Shown here in pieces: positions 45,364-54,900 of a stretch of 64,000 nucleotides of DNA. The DNA is taken from contig NZ_BMIA01000003.1 of the NCBI RefSeq assembly GCF_014641595.1, forward strand, positions 124,001-188,000. The letters are read 5' to 3'. The notes beneath the pieces are model-generated. The model was not told the DNA's origin. It saw nothing but the letters and a program-made list of their open reading frames with translations, and did no database searches. Position numbers and translations under genes: made by a program. Every line of letters starts with the position of its first letter. The first letter of the stretch is position 1. The DNA is from Dyadobacter endophyticus. GTDB lineage: Bacteria > Bacteroidota > Bacteroidia > Cytophagales > Spirosomataceae.

Positions 45364-45452
45364 GATTTTTAAAAGAATACTTCGGCAATCGGCAGTCGGC
45401 TTTTCAGTTCAATAGCCGGAATCCGATTGCCACCTAAACCTCTTAAAACATT

Positions 45453-46949
45453 ATGTTACAATACAGCCGCATCATCAAGTCCGGACTTACGTCGGCACTC
45501 GCACTGGGCCTGACGTTCCATGTTTTCGGACAGCAACGGGAAGTATCGACTTCCGTCCCCAAAGCACTTCGCGACGATATTACCATCGAAGAGTACATGA
45601 AAGTGGAACCGGAAGCGGTTCGCCTGATCCAGCACCCGGTTACCGGAGAAATGTACTATACTACGTTTTTTGGTGATGTGGTTAAAATCGTGGTCGAAAA
45701 CGGCAAGCCGGTGAGTAAAAAGCTGCTATCCGTCGAAGATCACGGCATTCCCCGCTTGCAAGGCGCTGCTTTTCATGGCAATACCCTCTTTCTGGCAGGA
45801 AATGTGAGCGTCAACAACAATAAAGGCAATAAAGGCCGGATAGTCCGCTATGAAATGAAGCCCGGCGTGGGAACGCCCGGCGTCGACAAGCCTGAAATGA
45901 CAGTTGTTTTCAATACCGTTGAATACGGGGCGAACAAAACGACGTTCGATCACGGCTGGAACGCGCTGGAAATCAGCCCGGACGGCAAATACATTTACGT
46001 AAACACAGGCGCACGCACCGACCACGGCGAGGTGCAGGACAATGGCGGCGAATATCCAAATGCGCGCGACAATGCACTCACAGCGAACATCTTCCGCTTC
46101 CCGATCAACTCCAAAGATCTCTTACTTTCAACGGATCTCGCCAAACTCAAAGCCGAGGGCTACATTTTTGCCGAAGGTATCCGTAACGCCTACGACATGG
46201 CCTTCGATGCCAAAGGCAATCTCTTCGCAGTTTCCAACTCCGGCGATTATGACCATCCCGAAGACATGTTCTGGGTACGCAAGGGACACCATTACGGCTT
46301 CCCCTGGGTAATGGGCGGAATCGACAACCCGCAGCAATTCCCCGACTTCCAGGCCGACCCTGAGAAAGATCCGTTCCTGAGCAAGTTTGCATTCGCATTC
46401 CTAATGAAGTATTTTCACAACGACCCGGACTTCCCGAAACGGCCGGCCGGTGTGAAATTCTCTCCTTCTGTTCAAAACCTTGGCCCTGATGCCAACGAGT
46501 ATCGCGACCGCAAAACCGGCGCGGTAATGGATGGGGATACTACTGGTGTGACTGTGGGTACTTTCAATGCGCATTCGTCCCCATTAGGCATCTTCTTCGA
46601 TACGCACAATGCATTAGGCAAGGAATTCACCGGCGACGGCTTCGTGATCCGCTACACCGGCGGCCCGCGTAACGGCGTCGTAAACCCGAACCCATTGCGC
46701 AGATACGGTAAGGACTTGCTTCACCTGGAAATGACCTACGACAAAAAGGCCGACAACTACAAAACCAAAACCACCAGCATCATCAACAACTTTACCGCCC
46801 CTACCGATGCGTTGCTTATCGGCAATACGCTGTACGTCATCGAGTACGGCGGCAAGCAAGGCGGCAACAAAGCAGGTGGCAGTCTCTGGAAGATCACCCT
46901 TCCAGCCAATGATAAACTGGCGAAAAAAGCCAAAAAGAAAACTTCGTAA
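45453..46949 (+). CDS. Exported PQQ-type glucose/sorbosone dehydrogenase-like protein
   Basis: This 498-residue protein has a signal peptide ending at VFGQQ (about residue 28). The propeller carries LIQHPVTGEMYYTTFFGDV, FDHGWNALEISPDGKYIYVNTGAR, EGIRNAYDMAFDAKGNLFAVSN and KGHHYGFPWVMGG, which fit the GSDH family. It has no haem motif, so the cytochrome c encoded 90 bases upstream is the likely electron acceptor. It is the second dehydrogenase in the run. The substrate is unknown but likely a sugar- or polyol-type alcohol or aldehyde. Confidence 0.88.
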   Translation: MLQYSRIIKSGLTSALALGLTFHVFGQQREVSTSVPKALRDDITIEEYMKVEPEAVRLIQHPVTGEMYYTTFFGDVVKIVVENGKPVSKKLLSVEDHGIPRLQGAAFHGNTLFLAGNVSVNNNKGNKGRIVRYEMKPGVGTPGVDKPEMTVVFNTVEYGANKTTFDHGWNALEISPDGKYIYVNTGARTDHGEVQDNGGEYPNARDNALTANIFRFPINSKDLLLSTDLAKLKAEGYIFAEGIRNAYDMAFDAKGNLFAVSNSGDYDHPEDMFWVRKGHHYGFPWVMGGIDNPQQFPDFQADPEKDPFLSKFAFAFLMKYFHNDPDFPKRPAGVKFSPSVQNLGPDANEYRDRKTGAVMDGDTTGVTVGTFNAHSSPLGIFFDTHNALGKEFTGDGFVIRYTGGPRNGVVNPNPLRRYGKDLLHLEMTYDKKADNYKTKTTSIINNFTAPTDALLIGNTLYVIEYGGKQGGNKAGGSLWKITLPANDKLAKKAKKKTS

Positions 46950-46987
46950 TACATCTCGTTCTACATATAACTTTAATCAATCCTGTT

Positions 46988-47455
46988 ATGAAATCTGAAA
47001 GAAGGTCTCTTATTAAGAAACTCTTTGCTTCCGTTGCTGGCATCGCCGGCATTGGTGCTGTATCTAAAGTGCACGCGGAAGTAGCTGCACCTGCGCCCCA
47101 AAAAGAAGTGGGTGACGTGGAAATGTATCAGGACGTACCTCTTTTCTCGGGCCATACCAAGTTCAACAACCTTGTTTTCGTGGCTGGTAAAGGTGCCCAC
47201 TTCGAGGGCGACATTACGGCTCACACCAAGCACGTACTCGACGAATTGGAAAAAGAGCTGATCAAAGCAGGTTCTTCGATGGAAAAAGTACTGAAATGCT
47301 CCGTTTTCCTCCACGACCTGAACGATTACAAAGCCATGAACGAAGCCTACAAAGGCCGCTTCGGCAGCAAGCCGCCATGCCGCACCACCGTAGCGGTGTA
47401 TGGCGGCGTACCAGGCGACTCGCTCGTTGAAATCGACTGTATTGCTTACGTTTAG
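46988..47455 (+). CDS. Exported RidA-family (YjgF) protein
   Basis: The 155-residue protein has a twin-arginine-like leader (SERRSLIKKLFASVAGIAGIG, about residues 3-23) ending at VHAEVA (about residue 32). The mature part is a RidA trimer-type domain: GDVEMYQDVPLFSGHTKFNNLVFVAG, DLNDYKAMNEAYKGRF, CRTTVAVYGGVPGDSLVEIDCIA. The conserved Arg and Glu of the imine-hydrolysing RidA proteins (R in CRTT, E in VEID) are present. RidA hydrolyses enamine/imine intermediates made by PLP enzymes, normally in the cytoplasm. Its export here, in the same gene run as an exported PLP enzyme, is a notable coincidence. It starts 38 bases after the dehydrogenase gene. Confidence 0.9.
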   Translation: MKSERRSLIKKLFASVAGIAGIGAVSKVHAEVAAPAPQKEVGDVEMYQDVPLFSGHTKFNNLVFVAGKGAHFEGDITAHTKHVLDELEKELIKAGSSMEKVLKCSVFLHDLNDYKAMNEAYKGRFGSKPPCRTTVAVYGGVPGDSLVEIDCIAYV

Positions 47456-47459
47456 AATT

Positions 47460-47612
47460 TAGGAGGGAGGAAGGAGGAAAGGGAAAATGGAATTGCATTC
47501 AAATTCTCTCTTCTTCCTTCTTCCATTTCAGTACTACCTCTCGAACCTTTTTCAGTGTCTTTTCTCCCCTTCCTCCATCCTCCCCTTCCTCCTTTCCTCC
47601 TTTCCTCCTAAT
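47460..47612. repeat. Polypurine/polypyrimidine tract
   Basis: The 329-base gap between ridA-like and the third sigma gene starts with GGAGGGAGGAAGGAGGAAAGGG and contains a long CT-rich tract (CCATCCTCC-like units) to about 47612, so the strands form a purine/pyrimidine asymmetry and can pair as a hairpin. A shorter copy of the CT-rich units lies at 60834-60880. No coding potential is apparent. Confidence 0.6.
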
Positions 47613-47784
47613 CCAAAGAGTAACCAATCCGGCAAAACGAACCACTTACCTCACTTTTCACAAACTTTAATTCTGGAATAATACAATTATCCAAGATTAA
47701 ATTCGCTCACTAAAAATAAAGTCGGACTTATATTTTAGATTATCCCGATTAAACAGTTAATTTGTTTAACCTACCCGACAAGAT

Positions 47785-48396
47785 TTGAACAAGAAACAAC
47801 GCATCGCTGAGGAGAATGAAGTTCTTTTGAATCTCTGGCACCAAAGCCAGGCCGGGGACAGTCTGGCATTTTGCCAATTGGCCGATAAGCAATACCGCAC
47901 TCTTTTCAACTACGCCTGCAATTTCACCTCCGACCGGGAGTTCATCAAGGACGCCATTCAAGACTTGATGATCCACATTTGGGAAAGGCGTCAGAATATT
48001 CAAATCCAGTTCGTTACCATTTATTTCCTGCGTGCGCTGCGCAACCAGTTGATGCAGGAATTCCGGCGCAGCAACGGTTCCCACCCGTTTCTTGACATCG
48101 ATGAAGCCCACCAACTTTCAGACTACCAAACAGTTGAAACTGAAATTGAACGGAAAGAGCTGCTGAATGAGAATCAGGTCAAAGTGCGGTGTGCTATCGA
48201 AGAATTGCCCCGTCGCCAGAAAGAGGCTGTTTTCCTCAAATACTTTGAAGGAATGGACAACGAGCAGATCGCCGACCTCATGCAGGTAAACCGGCAGTCG
48301 GTCGCCAACTTGCTTTTCAAAGCCATCACCTCGCTCAAACGGCACATTCACCCGATCAGCAACCTGCTGCTCCTTTGCTTCGCGATGCAGTTCTAG
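47785..48396 (+). CDS. ECF RNA polymerase sigma-70 factor
   Basis: This 203-residue ECF sigma factor probably starts at TTG 47785. Region 2 lies at about residues 20-85 (LFNYACNFTSDREFIKDAIQDLMIHIWERRQN) and region 4 at about 135-190 (ELPRRQKEAVFLKYFEGMDNEQIADLMQVNRQSVANLLFKAITSL). The C-terminus ends in a hydrophobic tail (ISNLLLLCFAMQF), as in the first sigma factor. No FecR gene follows; instead an acyltransferase and hicBA intervene before the FecR at 50594, which is its likely partner. Confidence 0.92.
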   Translation: MNKKQRIAEENEVLLNLWHQSQAGDSLAFCQLADKQYRTLFNYACNFTSDREFIKDAIQDLMIHIWERRQNIQIQFVTIYFLRALRNQLMQEFRRSNGSHPFLDIDEAHQLSDYQTVETEIERKELLNENQVKVRCAIEELPRRQKEAVFLKYFEGMDNEQIADLMQVNRQSVANLLFKAITSLKRHIHPISNLLLLCFAMQF

Positions 48397-48518
48397 ACTT
48401 GCCGCCCCCTGAATTCCAGCATATAGATCCGGATAGCTCACTTATCTTTTCAGAAAACCGCGGCTGTAAGCAATCGGAAGCTATCTTTATGCATCCTTTC
48501 GTCAACAAAAGATAACCG

Positions 48519-49712
48519 ATGCTACAAACTGCCAGTCGAACTCTCTGGATAGATTACCTCCGTTCATTTCTGACAGTTCTGGTGGTTGCTCATCATTCGT
48601 CGCTCGCTTATACCACTTTCGCGAGCTTTGATAAGGTTGCCTATATCAATTCCACCCATCCGGTTGTCGATACCCGTCGCTGGGTAGGACTGGATATTTT
48701 CGAAAACTTCAACGACGTATTCTTCATGTCGCTGATGTTCCTGATCGCCGGATTGTTCGTTGTCAAAAGCATTGAACGCAAGGGTGTCACCGCATTCCTT
48801 CGTGACCGGTTTTACCGCCTTTTCATTCCTTTTCTGGTTGGAGGCACCTTGCTCAACCTGCTCGCGCATTACCCTGCGTACCTGGTCGCACACGGAAGCG
48901 GGAGCCTGCCCGCCTACGTGACAGATTTCTTCGTTGTTGAGCAATGGCCCGTTGGCCCGCCCTGGTTCATCTGGGTACTGTTTGTGTTCAATGTGGTGTT
49001 CGCATTCATCTATTTAACCAACAAATCACTCCTGGGGAGCAAACCGCTCGCTGCTCAATCCGATGGCTCGATCACAAAAACTCATAAACCCGTAAAAACC
49101 CTGCTATACTGGTTCCTGTTCACCTTCGCATTGTACGTTCCATTCGCATTCTGGCTCGGGCCGGGAACATGGACTGGCTTCGGGCCATTCGATTTTCAGA
49201 TCAGCCGGGCAGCATTATATTTTGGCTATTTCATACTTGGTACCTGGCTAGGTAAAGTACGCTTCAACGAATCTCTTTTCGGTACCTCTTCCCTACTCGT
49301 ACGTCGCTGGCCGCTATGGCTGTCTCTGTGCGCAGGTGTATATACGTTGCTTACAATTATGCCGCCATTCCTGACCAATCTCGTCAAGCAGGGCACATTT
49401 TCCGAGATTACAGGCTACCTGATTTACTTCTCTATTTACATGCTATCCTGCACATTCAGCTGCATTGCTTTCCTTACAACGTTCCGTGCATTAGTTAAAA
49501 AGCCGAATGCCGCGTGGGATTCCCTTTCCGATCATGCTTACCTGATCTATTTGCTGCATTATCCGTTTGTGATCTGGGCCCAGTACTTACTACTAGAGCT
49601 ACCCTTCACAGCATTTTTCAAGTTTCTCATAACATTGTCAGTTGCACTTCTCGGAAGCTGGGGGTTGGCTATTCAACTGCGAAAGGCAAAATTTGTTAAA
49701 CAGTATCTTTAA
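48519..49712 (+). CDS. Acyltransferase family 3 membrane protein
   Basis: This 397-residue protein has about ten predicted membrane helices and the acyltransferase-3 pattern: RTLWIDYLRSFLTVLVVAHHSSL at the start with the conserved His pair, FFMSLMFLIAGLFVVKS, RDRFYRLFIPFLVGG, GPPWFIWVLFVFNVVFAFIYL and DHAYLIYLLHYPFVIWAQY near the end. Members O-acetylate or succinylate surface polysaccharides, lipids or glucans. It is inserted between the third sigma gene and its FecR partner with no obvious link to either. Confidence 0.88.
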   Translation: MLQTASRTLWIDYLRSFLTVLVVAHHSSLAYTTFASFDKVAYINSTHPVVDTRRWVGLDIFENFNDVFFMSLMFLIAGLFVVKSIERKGVTAFLRDRFYRLFIPFLVGGTLLNLLAHYPAYLVAHGSGSLPAYVTDFFVVEQWPVGPPWFIWVLFVFNVVFAFIYLTNKSLLGSKPLAAQSDGSITKTHKPVKTLLYWFLFTFALYVPFAFWLGPGTWTGFGPFDFQISRAALYFGYFILGTWLGKVRFNESLFGTSSLLVRRWPLWLSLCAGVYTLLTIMPPFLTNLVKQGTFSEITGYLIYFSIYMLSCTFSCIAFLTTFRALVKKPNAAWDSLSDHAYLIYLLHYPFVIWAQYLLLELPFTAFFKFLITLSVALLGSWGLAIQLRKAKFVKQYL

Positions 49713-49731
49713 GTCTGCAAAACCATATCAT

Positions 49732-49923
49732 TTAGAACTTTTCAATACCTAACTGTTTGCAAATCGTCTCACAAAGCGATTTGTCTAACCTCGGGTGCCG
49801 CGGGACCGTGCTACGAAGGCTTTGGTCGTGATTAACATACAGGTCATGCTTTGCGCCATGCCGCCTGAGAAAACATCCGTGTTTTTCAAGATGCTTCATA
49901 AATTCGTTGCGTTTGACGGACAT
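49732..49923 (-). CDS. hicA: HicA-type toxin
   Basis: This 63-residue protein matches HicA mRNA interferases: VKRNEFMKHLEKHGCFLRRHGAKHDLYVN, with the catalytic His26 in GAKHDLY, then TVPRHPRLDKSLCETICKQLGI. It has the double-stranded RNA-binding-like fold typical of the family. It overlaps the hicB stop by one base (TGATG), so translation is coupled. It lies antisense to the surrounding sigma/FecR genes. Confidence 0.92.
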   Translation of the reverse strand: MSVKRNEFMKHLEKHGCFLRRHGAKHDLYVNHDQSLRSTVPRHPRLDKSLCETICKQLGIEKF

Positions 49924-50147
49924 CAGGCAAATTCCAGCTCCTGCATCGATACAATATTTTTGAAGGTGCGCTGTGAATTGTTTTTTTCCAGAACGACATC
50001 TGAATCCTGGAAGTAGAGGCCAAGCGCGTCCTGAATGTTATCCATAACCTGCTCCACATTCGCTCCCTGAGTTACGACGCCCGGAATCTCCTGAACCTGT
50101 CCGATCAGCATCTCCTCTCCCTGCGTAATCACTACTGTTAATTTCAT
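49923..50147 (-). CDS. hicB: HicB-type antitoxin
   Basis: This 74-residue protein is the short HicB form: MKLTVVITQGEEMLIGQVQEIPGVVTQGANVEQVMDNIQDALGLYF contains the partial RNase H-like fold. It has no C-terminal helix-turn-helix, so DNA binding would rest on another part or be absent. It precedes hicA, as in other HicBA modules of this order, and overlaps it by one base. Confidence 0.9.
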   Translation of the reverse strand: MKLTVVITQGEEMLIGQVQEIPGVVTQGANVEQVMDNIQDALGLYFQDSDVVLEKNNSQRTFKNIVSMQELEFA

Positions 50148-50181
50148 ATCATCTTTCTTTAATGTCTAATTCGACGCTAAA

Positions 50182-50189
50182 CAAATTTA
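50182..50189 (-). promoter_or_regulatory. -7 promoter element of hicBA
   Basis: On the minus strand TAAATTTG matches TAnnTTTG exactly, about 35 bases before the hicB start. A TTG lies 24 bases further upstream, a little too far for a good -33 element. The remaining part of this 446-base gap (50148-50593) holds only a short palindrome (ATCAAATTTTTGAT at 50389-50402) and no gene that I can support. Confidence 0.45.
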
Positions 50190-50593
50190 CAAAAATCCCG
50201 CACCACATCCGGCCAATGCTCCCCGGCACTTTCCAACCGAATCCTGCTAGGCTCTATATTTCAAAAGAAATCCGATTTTAATTATAGGAACAGATGCCAT
50301 GTAGCGCTGCGAAAGCTGGGTAGTGAGCAGCCATTTATGTTCCAAATCGCCTGATTTCTTTCTAAAAATATAAAATGATATTTAAGACATCAAATTTTTG
50401 ATCGCTTAAAAACCAAACAATGAATTTCCGGCTGGTACAGATATACCAACGGTCAAAAGGCACGCGGTTTACGCACTTCACCACATTTTATTTGCCCTTT
50501 CAAAACTTTTCAAAAATTAATTTCCGAAAGGAGAGTATTGACCCAATGTTCTCGCATCCTTATTAAAATTAGCCATATTATTATTTGCCCGAT

Positions 50594-51691
50594 ATGCTCG
50601 ATTACCGCAATTTTCTTCCGGAGGAACTAGCCGCCGATCCATCTTTCAGACGCTGGGTGTTGTTCGACAGCCCCGCCGATGAAGCCATATGGGCCGAATG
50701 GCTGGAACATAATCCGGACAAACAGGATCTCGTTGATCGCGCCAGAAATTTTCTGATGGCGACGGAAGCGGCGTTCGATCAGATTTCGGATGAGGAAGTG
50801 GCTAATGAAATCTACCGGCTCTCGCACGCAATCGGCGAAAATAATGCGAAAAAATCTTCGTCATGGCTGCGTTTCAGGCCTAACTGGTACCATATGGCAG
50901 CCTCCGTGCTGATCCTGATGTTTGCCGGGTGGTGGTATAACAAGCAAACGCTTTCACAGAAGCAGTCGGACCAGTATAAGGTGATCCTGAGCCAGATCAG
51001 GGAGCCGCTGATCGAAGCGATAAACACGGGGAACGAAGCGAAACTCGTGATTCTGGAAGACGGCAGTTCGGTGCTGTTGCAGCCCGACAGCCGCATTACC
51101 TATCCGCGCCGGTTCGAGGGCCGCAAGCGCGAAGTGTTTCTGAAAGGAGAGGCGTTCTTCGAAGTGGCTAAAAATCCCGGCAAACCTTTTTACGTGTATG
51201 CACATACGCTGGCTACAAAAGTGTTGGGTACGAGCTTCAAAGTGAGCGCATTCGACGGCCAGGAGGTGAAAGTGGTGGTCAAAACCGGTAAGGTATCTGT
51301 TTTCCCGATGACGAAAGAAGCGATCGCCAGCCAGCATGCGGATGATAAACTGGGAGGAATGGTATTGACCCCCAACCAACAGATCACATTCGCACCCAAT
51401 GAGTTACGTCTTACCAGGAGCCTTGTTCCGGACCCGAAACTGCTGGAATTACCCATTCAGAGACAGTCATTCGAATTTAAGGGGACGCCGATTACAGAAG
51501 TGTTTGCGGCATTGGAAAAATCATATGGCGTGAAGATCGTATTCGATGCCGAGGTAATGCAAAACTGCTATCTGACCGCGTCGCTCTCCGATGAGCCGTT
51601 ATTCGAGAAGATCAACCTGATTTGCAAGACGATCGGCGCGCAGTACGAACAACTGGATGCCAGCATCATCATCAACAGCAAAGGATGTTAA
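50594..51691 (+). CDS. FecR-family anti-sigma factor
   Basis: This 365-residue protein starts at ATG 50594 (MLDYRNFLPEEL); a TTG three codons earlier is less likely. It shows a cytoplasmic part (residues 1-95), a transmembrane helix at about 98-115 (HMAASVLILMFAGWWY), a FecR domain (LEDGSSVLLQPDSRITYP, VFLKGEAFFEVAKN, KVLGTSFKVSAF) and the DUF4974 end. No sigma gene is adjacent; the nearest is at 47785, 2.2 kb upstream. The third STN-SusC gene follows 209 bases downstream. Confidence 0.93.
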   Translation: MLDYRNFLPEELAADPSFRRWVLFDSPADEAIWAEWLEHNPDKQDLVDRARNFLMATEAAFDQISDEEVANEIYRLSHAIGENNAKKSSSWLRFRPNWYHMAASVLILMFAGWWYNKQTLSQKQSDQYKVILSQIREPLIEAINTGNEAKLVILEDGSSVLLQPDSRITYPRRFEGRKREVFLKGEAFFEVAKNPGKPFYVYAHTLATKVLGTSFKVSAFDGQEVKVVVKTGKVSVFPMTKEAIASQHADDKLGGMVLTPNQQITFAPNELRLTRSLVPDPKLLELPIQRQSFEFKGTPITEVFAALEKSYGVKIVFDAEVMQNCYLTASLSDEPLFEKINLICKTIGAQYEQLDASIIINSKGC

Positions 51692-51900
51692 TGAAAATAC
51701 CTTTCTCTCAATACTTTATGACAAATTCACCCTTGCCTATGAACATAAACCACTACTAATTTCCAGTCCCAAAAAGGTCGATGATGCTGCAACACCACCG
51801 ACCCGATCAAATCCCCATGCTTGTGTACGCTTAACAGCATCTGAACGAGGCTGCTGTGGGAACCATTATGCCGAATTTTAACCCGACAAAAATCAAAATT

Positions 51901-54900
51901 ATGTCAAAAAGAGTACAATTTCACCATGCTTTACAGAAAATCATGCGCATTACTCTGTATCAAGCCCTGCTCTCCATCGCGTTCAGCACTTTCGTTCATG
52001 CGAACGATGTGCGCGGACAACGTGTGTTAGAACAAAAAGTGACTTTGCGTTTAGCCAATTCCGAGATAGACAAGGCATTGGAGAAGATTGAGAATGTAAC
52101 GAAGGTTAAGTTCATGTACAACCCTCAGATCTTTACTAATCAGAAAGCATCCTATAAATTTCAGGACGAATCATTATCCGAAGTTCTCAGTAAAATTCTG
52201 ACTCCGCATAAAGTTACTTACGAAGTGGTGCAGGACCGCATCATCCTGCGCCGTGAACAGGCACCCGTTGAAGAAAATGCAATAAAAACGTCGCCCAAAC
52301 GCAACGTTACAGGAAGCGTTAAGGACGAAACCGGCGCTGGCCTGCCAGGCGTGAGCGTACTCGTAAAAGGCACGCAAAGAGGAACTTCCAGTGACGCAGA
52401 AGGCAAATTTTTTCTGGATATTCCGGATGGCGAACTGGCGACTGCCGTTCTGGTTTTCAGTTTCGTAGGTTACACGACACAGGAAGTTGCAGTAGGCAGC
52501 CAAACGAGCGTGGATGTGCAGCTGGCGCCAGAGGCAAAGGCTTTGAACGAGGTGGTTGTTACGGCTTTGGGTATTTCCAAAGAGAAAAAGGCGCTGGCCT
52601 ATGCAGTAACCGAGGTGAAAGGCAGCGAGTTTACACAGGCCCGGGAAAACAACGTGGCGAATGCATTGACAGGTAAAATTGCAGGCGTTAACGCAACCGG
52701 TATGTCGACAGGCCCTGGTGGTTCCAGCCGCATTATCATCCGCGGTAACGGATCTTTGAGCGGTAACAACCAGCCTTTGTACGTAATTAACGGTATGCCG
52801 ATGGACAACAGCGTACCAGGCGGCGGCAATGCTTCGGACGGTAATGGTAACAATACCGACCGCGGTGACGGTATCGGTGGTATCAACCCCGACGACATCG
52901 AGTCGATCAGCGTTTTGAAAGGCGGCCCGGCAGCGGCTCTTTATGGTGCACGTGCTTCCAATGGTGTTATTTTGATTACTACCAAAAAAGGACGTGCACA
53001 AAAAGGTATCGGCGTGGAGTACAATGGCAACTTCTCGGTGGACAACCTTTCGATCATCCCTGATTGGCAATACGAATACGGGCAGGGTGTGGACGGTGTA
53101 AAACCTACTACACAAACGCAGGCAAAAAGCTCGGGACGTTTATCATATGGTGCCAAAATGGACGGCACGCCGGTTGTTCAGTTCGACGGTGTGGAACGCC
53201 CTTACTCGCCGCAGAAAAACAACCTGAAAAATTTCTACCGCACCGGAACAAACTACATCAACTCCATCTCGTTCACTGGTGGTAATGAAGTGGTCAACTT
53301 CCGTTTCGGCTTGAACAATACGAGTTCAAAAAGCATTGTACCTAATTCTTCTTTCAACAGAAGAATCGCCAACCTGAACCTGAATGCACAGCTGGGTAAA
53401 AAACTGAGCATTGAAACTGTTGTTCAATACAATATCGAAAACGGCCACAACCGTCCGAAAGTAGGTTATGCGGACTATAACCCGCACTGGGCAACTTACC
53501 TGGTAGCCAATACGGTGGACATCAGAAGCCTTTCTCCTGGTTATGACGCTACTACTGGCAAAGAGATCGAATGGAACCCCGTTCCTGCTGCCCCGAACCC
53601 TTATTTCGTGATCAACAAGTTCAAGAATGAGGATACCAAAAACCGTTTCCTCGGACAAGCGAACATCAAGTACGACATTCTCGACAACCTGTTCATTAAA
53701 GGTAGCGTGAGCCAGGATTACTACAATTTCAATTACGAATTCGTAGTACCGACCGCCAACGCGTACCAGCCACTGGGAACCTATGAAGCGAAGAAGGTAA
53801 CATCTTCCGAAACCAACGGAATGCTGACTTTGAACTACTCAAAGGATTTCTCGGAGAATTTCAATTTCTCGGCACTCGTGGGTGGCAATATTCAGAGAAG
53901 CATCTACGACCAAACCGCATTCAATGGAGCAGAGTTTACAATCCCGGGCTTTTACAGCTTTACCAACCTGGCTACTTCGACGGTTATTCCTACCTACAAC
54001 AAAAGCGGTATCAACTCACTGTTCGGTTCGGCGGATATTGGTTACAAAGGGTTTGCCTATCTGACCGTTTCAGGTCGTCAGGACTGGTTTTCGGTGTTGA
54101 ACAGCAAGAGCAACAGCATTTTCTACCCTGCGATAGGCGGTTCGTTGATTTTGTCGGAGGCATTCAAACTGCCTGATGTGGTCAGTTTTGCGAAACTGCG
54201 CGGTTCATGGGCGCAGGTGGGTGGTGCTACGGTACTTCCTTACCAGATCTACCAAAGCTACGCTATGGCAGTGGGTGGCCACAACGGCCGTCCGGTGCAG
54301 CAGCTCTCTTCTTCCGTCGTGCCTAACCCCGATTTGAAACCACTGACTTCGACTACCTACGAAGCAGGTTTGGAAGCGAAATTCATGCATAACCGTCTGG
54401 GCATCGACATTACACTGTATAACCGCAAGACTACCAACGACATCGTTCAAAGCAATATCGCGTCGTCGGCAGGGTACACAGCCGCATTGTTGAACGTTGG
54501 TGAGCTGAGCAACAAAGGTATCGAGCTTTTGCTGACAGGAACGGCGATCAAGCAAAACAACTTCCTGTGGGATATCAGCTATAACATGGCCTACAACAAG
54601 AGTGAGATCGTGCAACTGGCTCCTAACCTGAACCAGCTGAGCATCGGAACCGGTGTGGGTGGTGGTTTGATCAACAACGTGGTTGGCGGTACTTATGGCG
54701 AAGTTTGGGGTTACAACAAACTCAAAGATGCGAACGGCAACACGGTGTTCAATACGGCAAGCAACTATGCAGTACGCGGAAACCTCGAGAAGCTGGGTAA
54801 CGGTACGCCTCCTTGGACAATGGGTATTACCAACAACTTCAAATACAAAAACTTCTCGCTCAACATCCTGATCGACGGCAAGTTCGGAAGTGTGGTTTAC

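Noticed and set aside
47487..47681. 64-codon open frame in the CT-rich tract
   Set aside because: Low-complexity composition, no homology-like features, and no start context.
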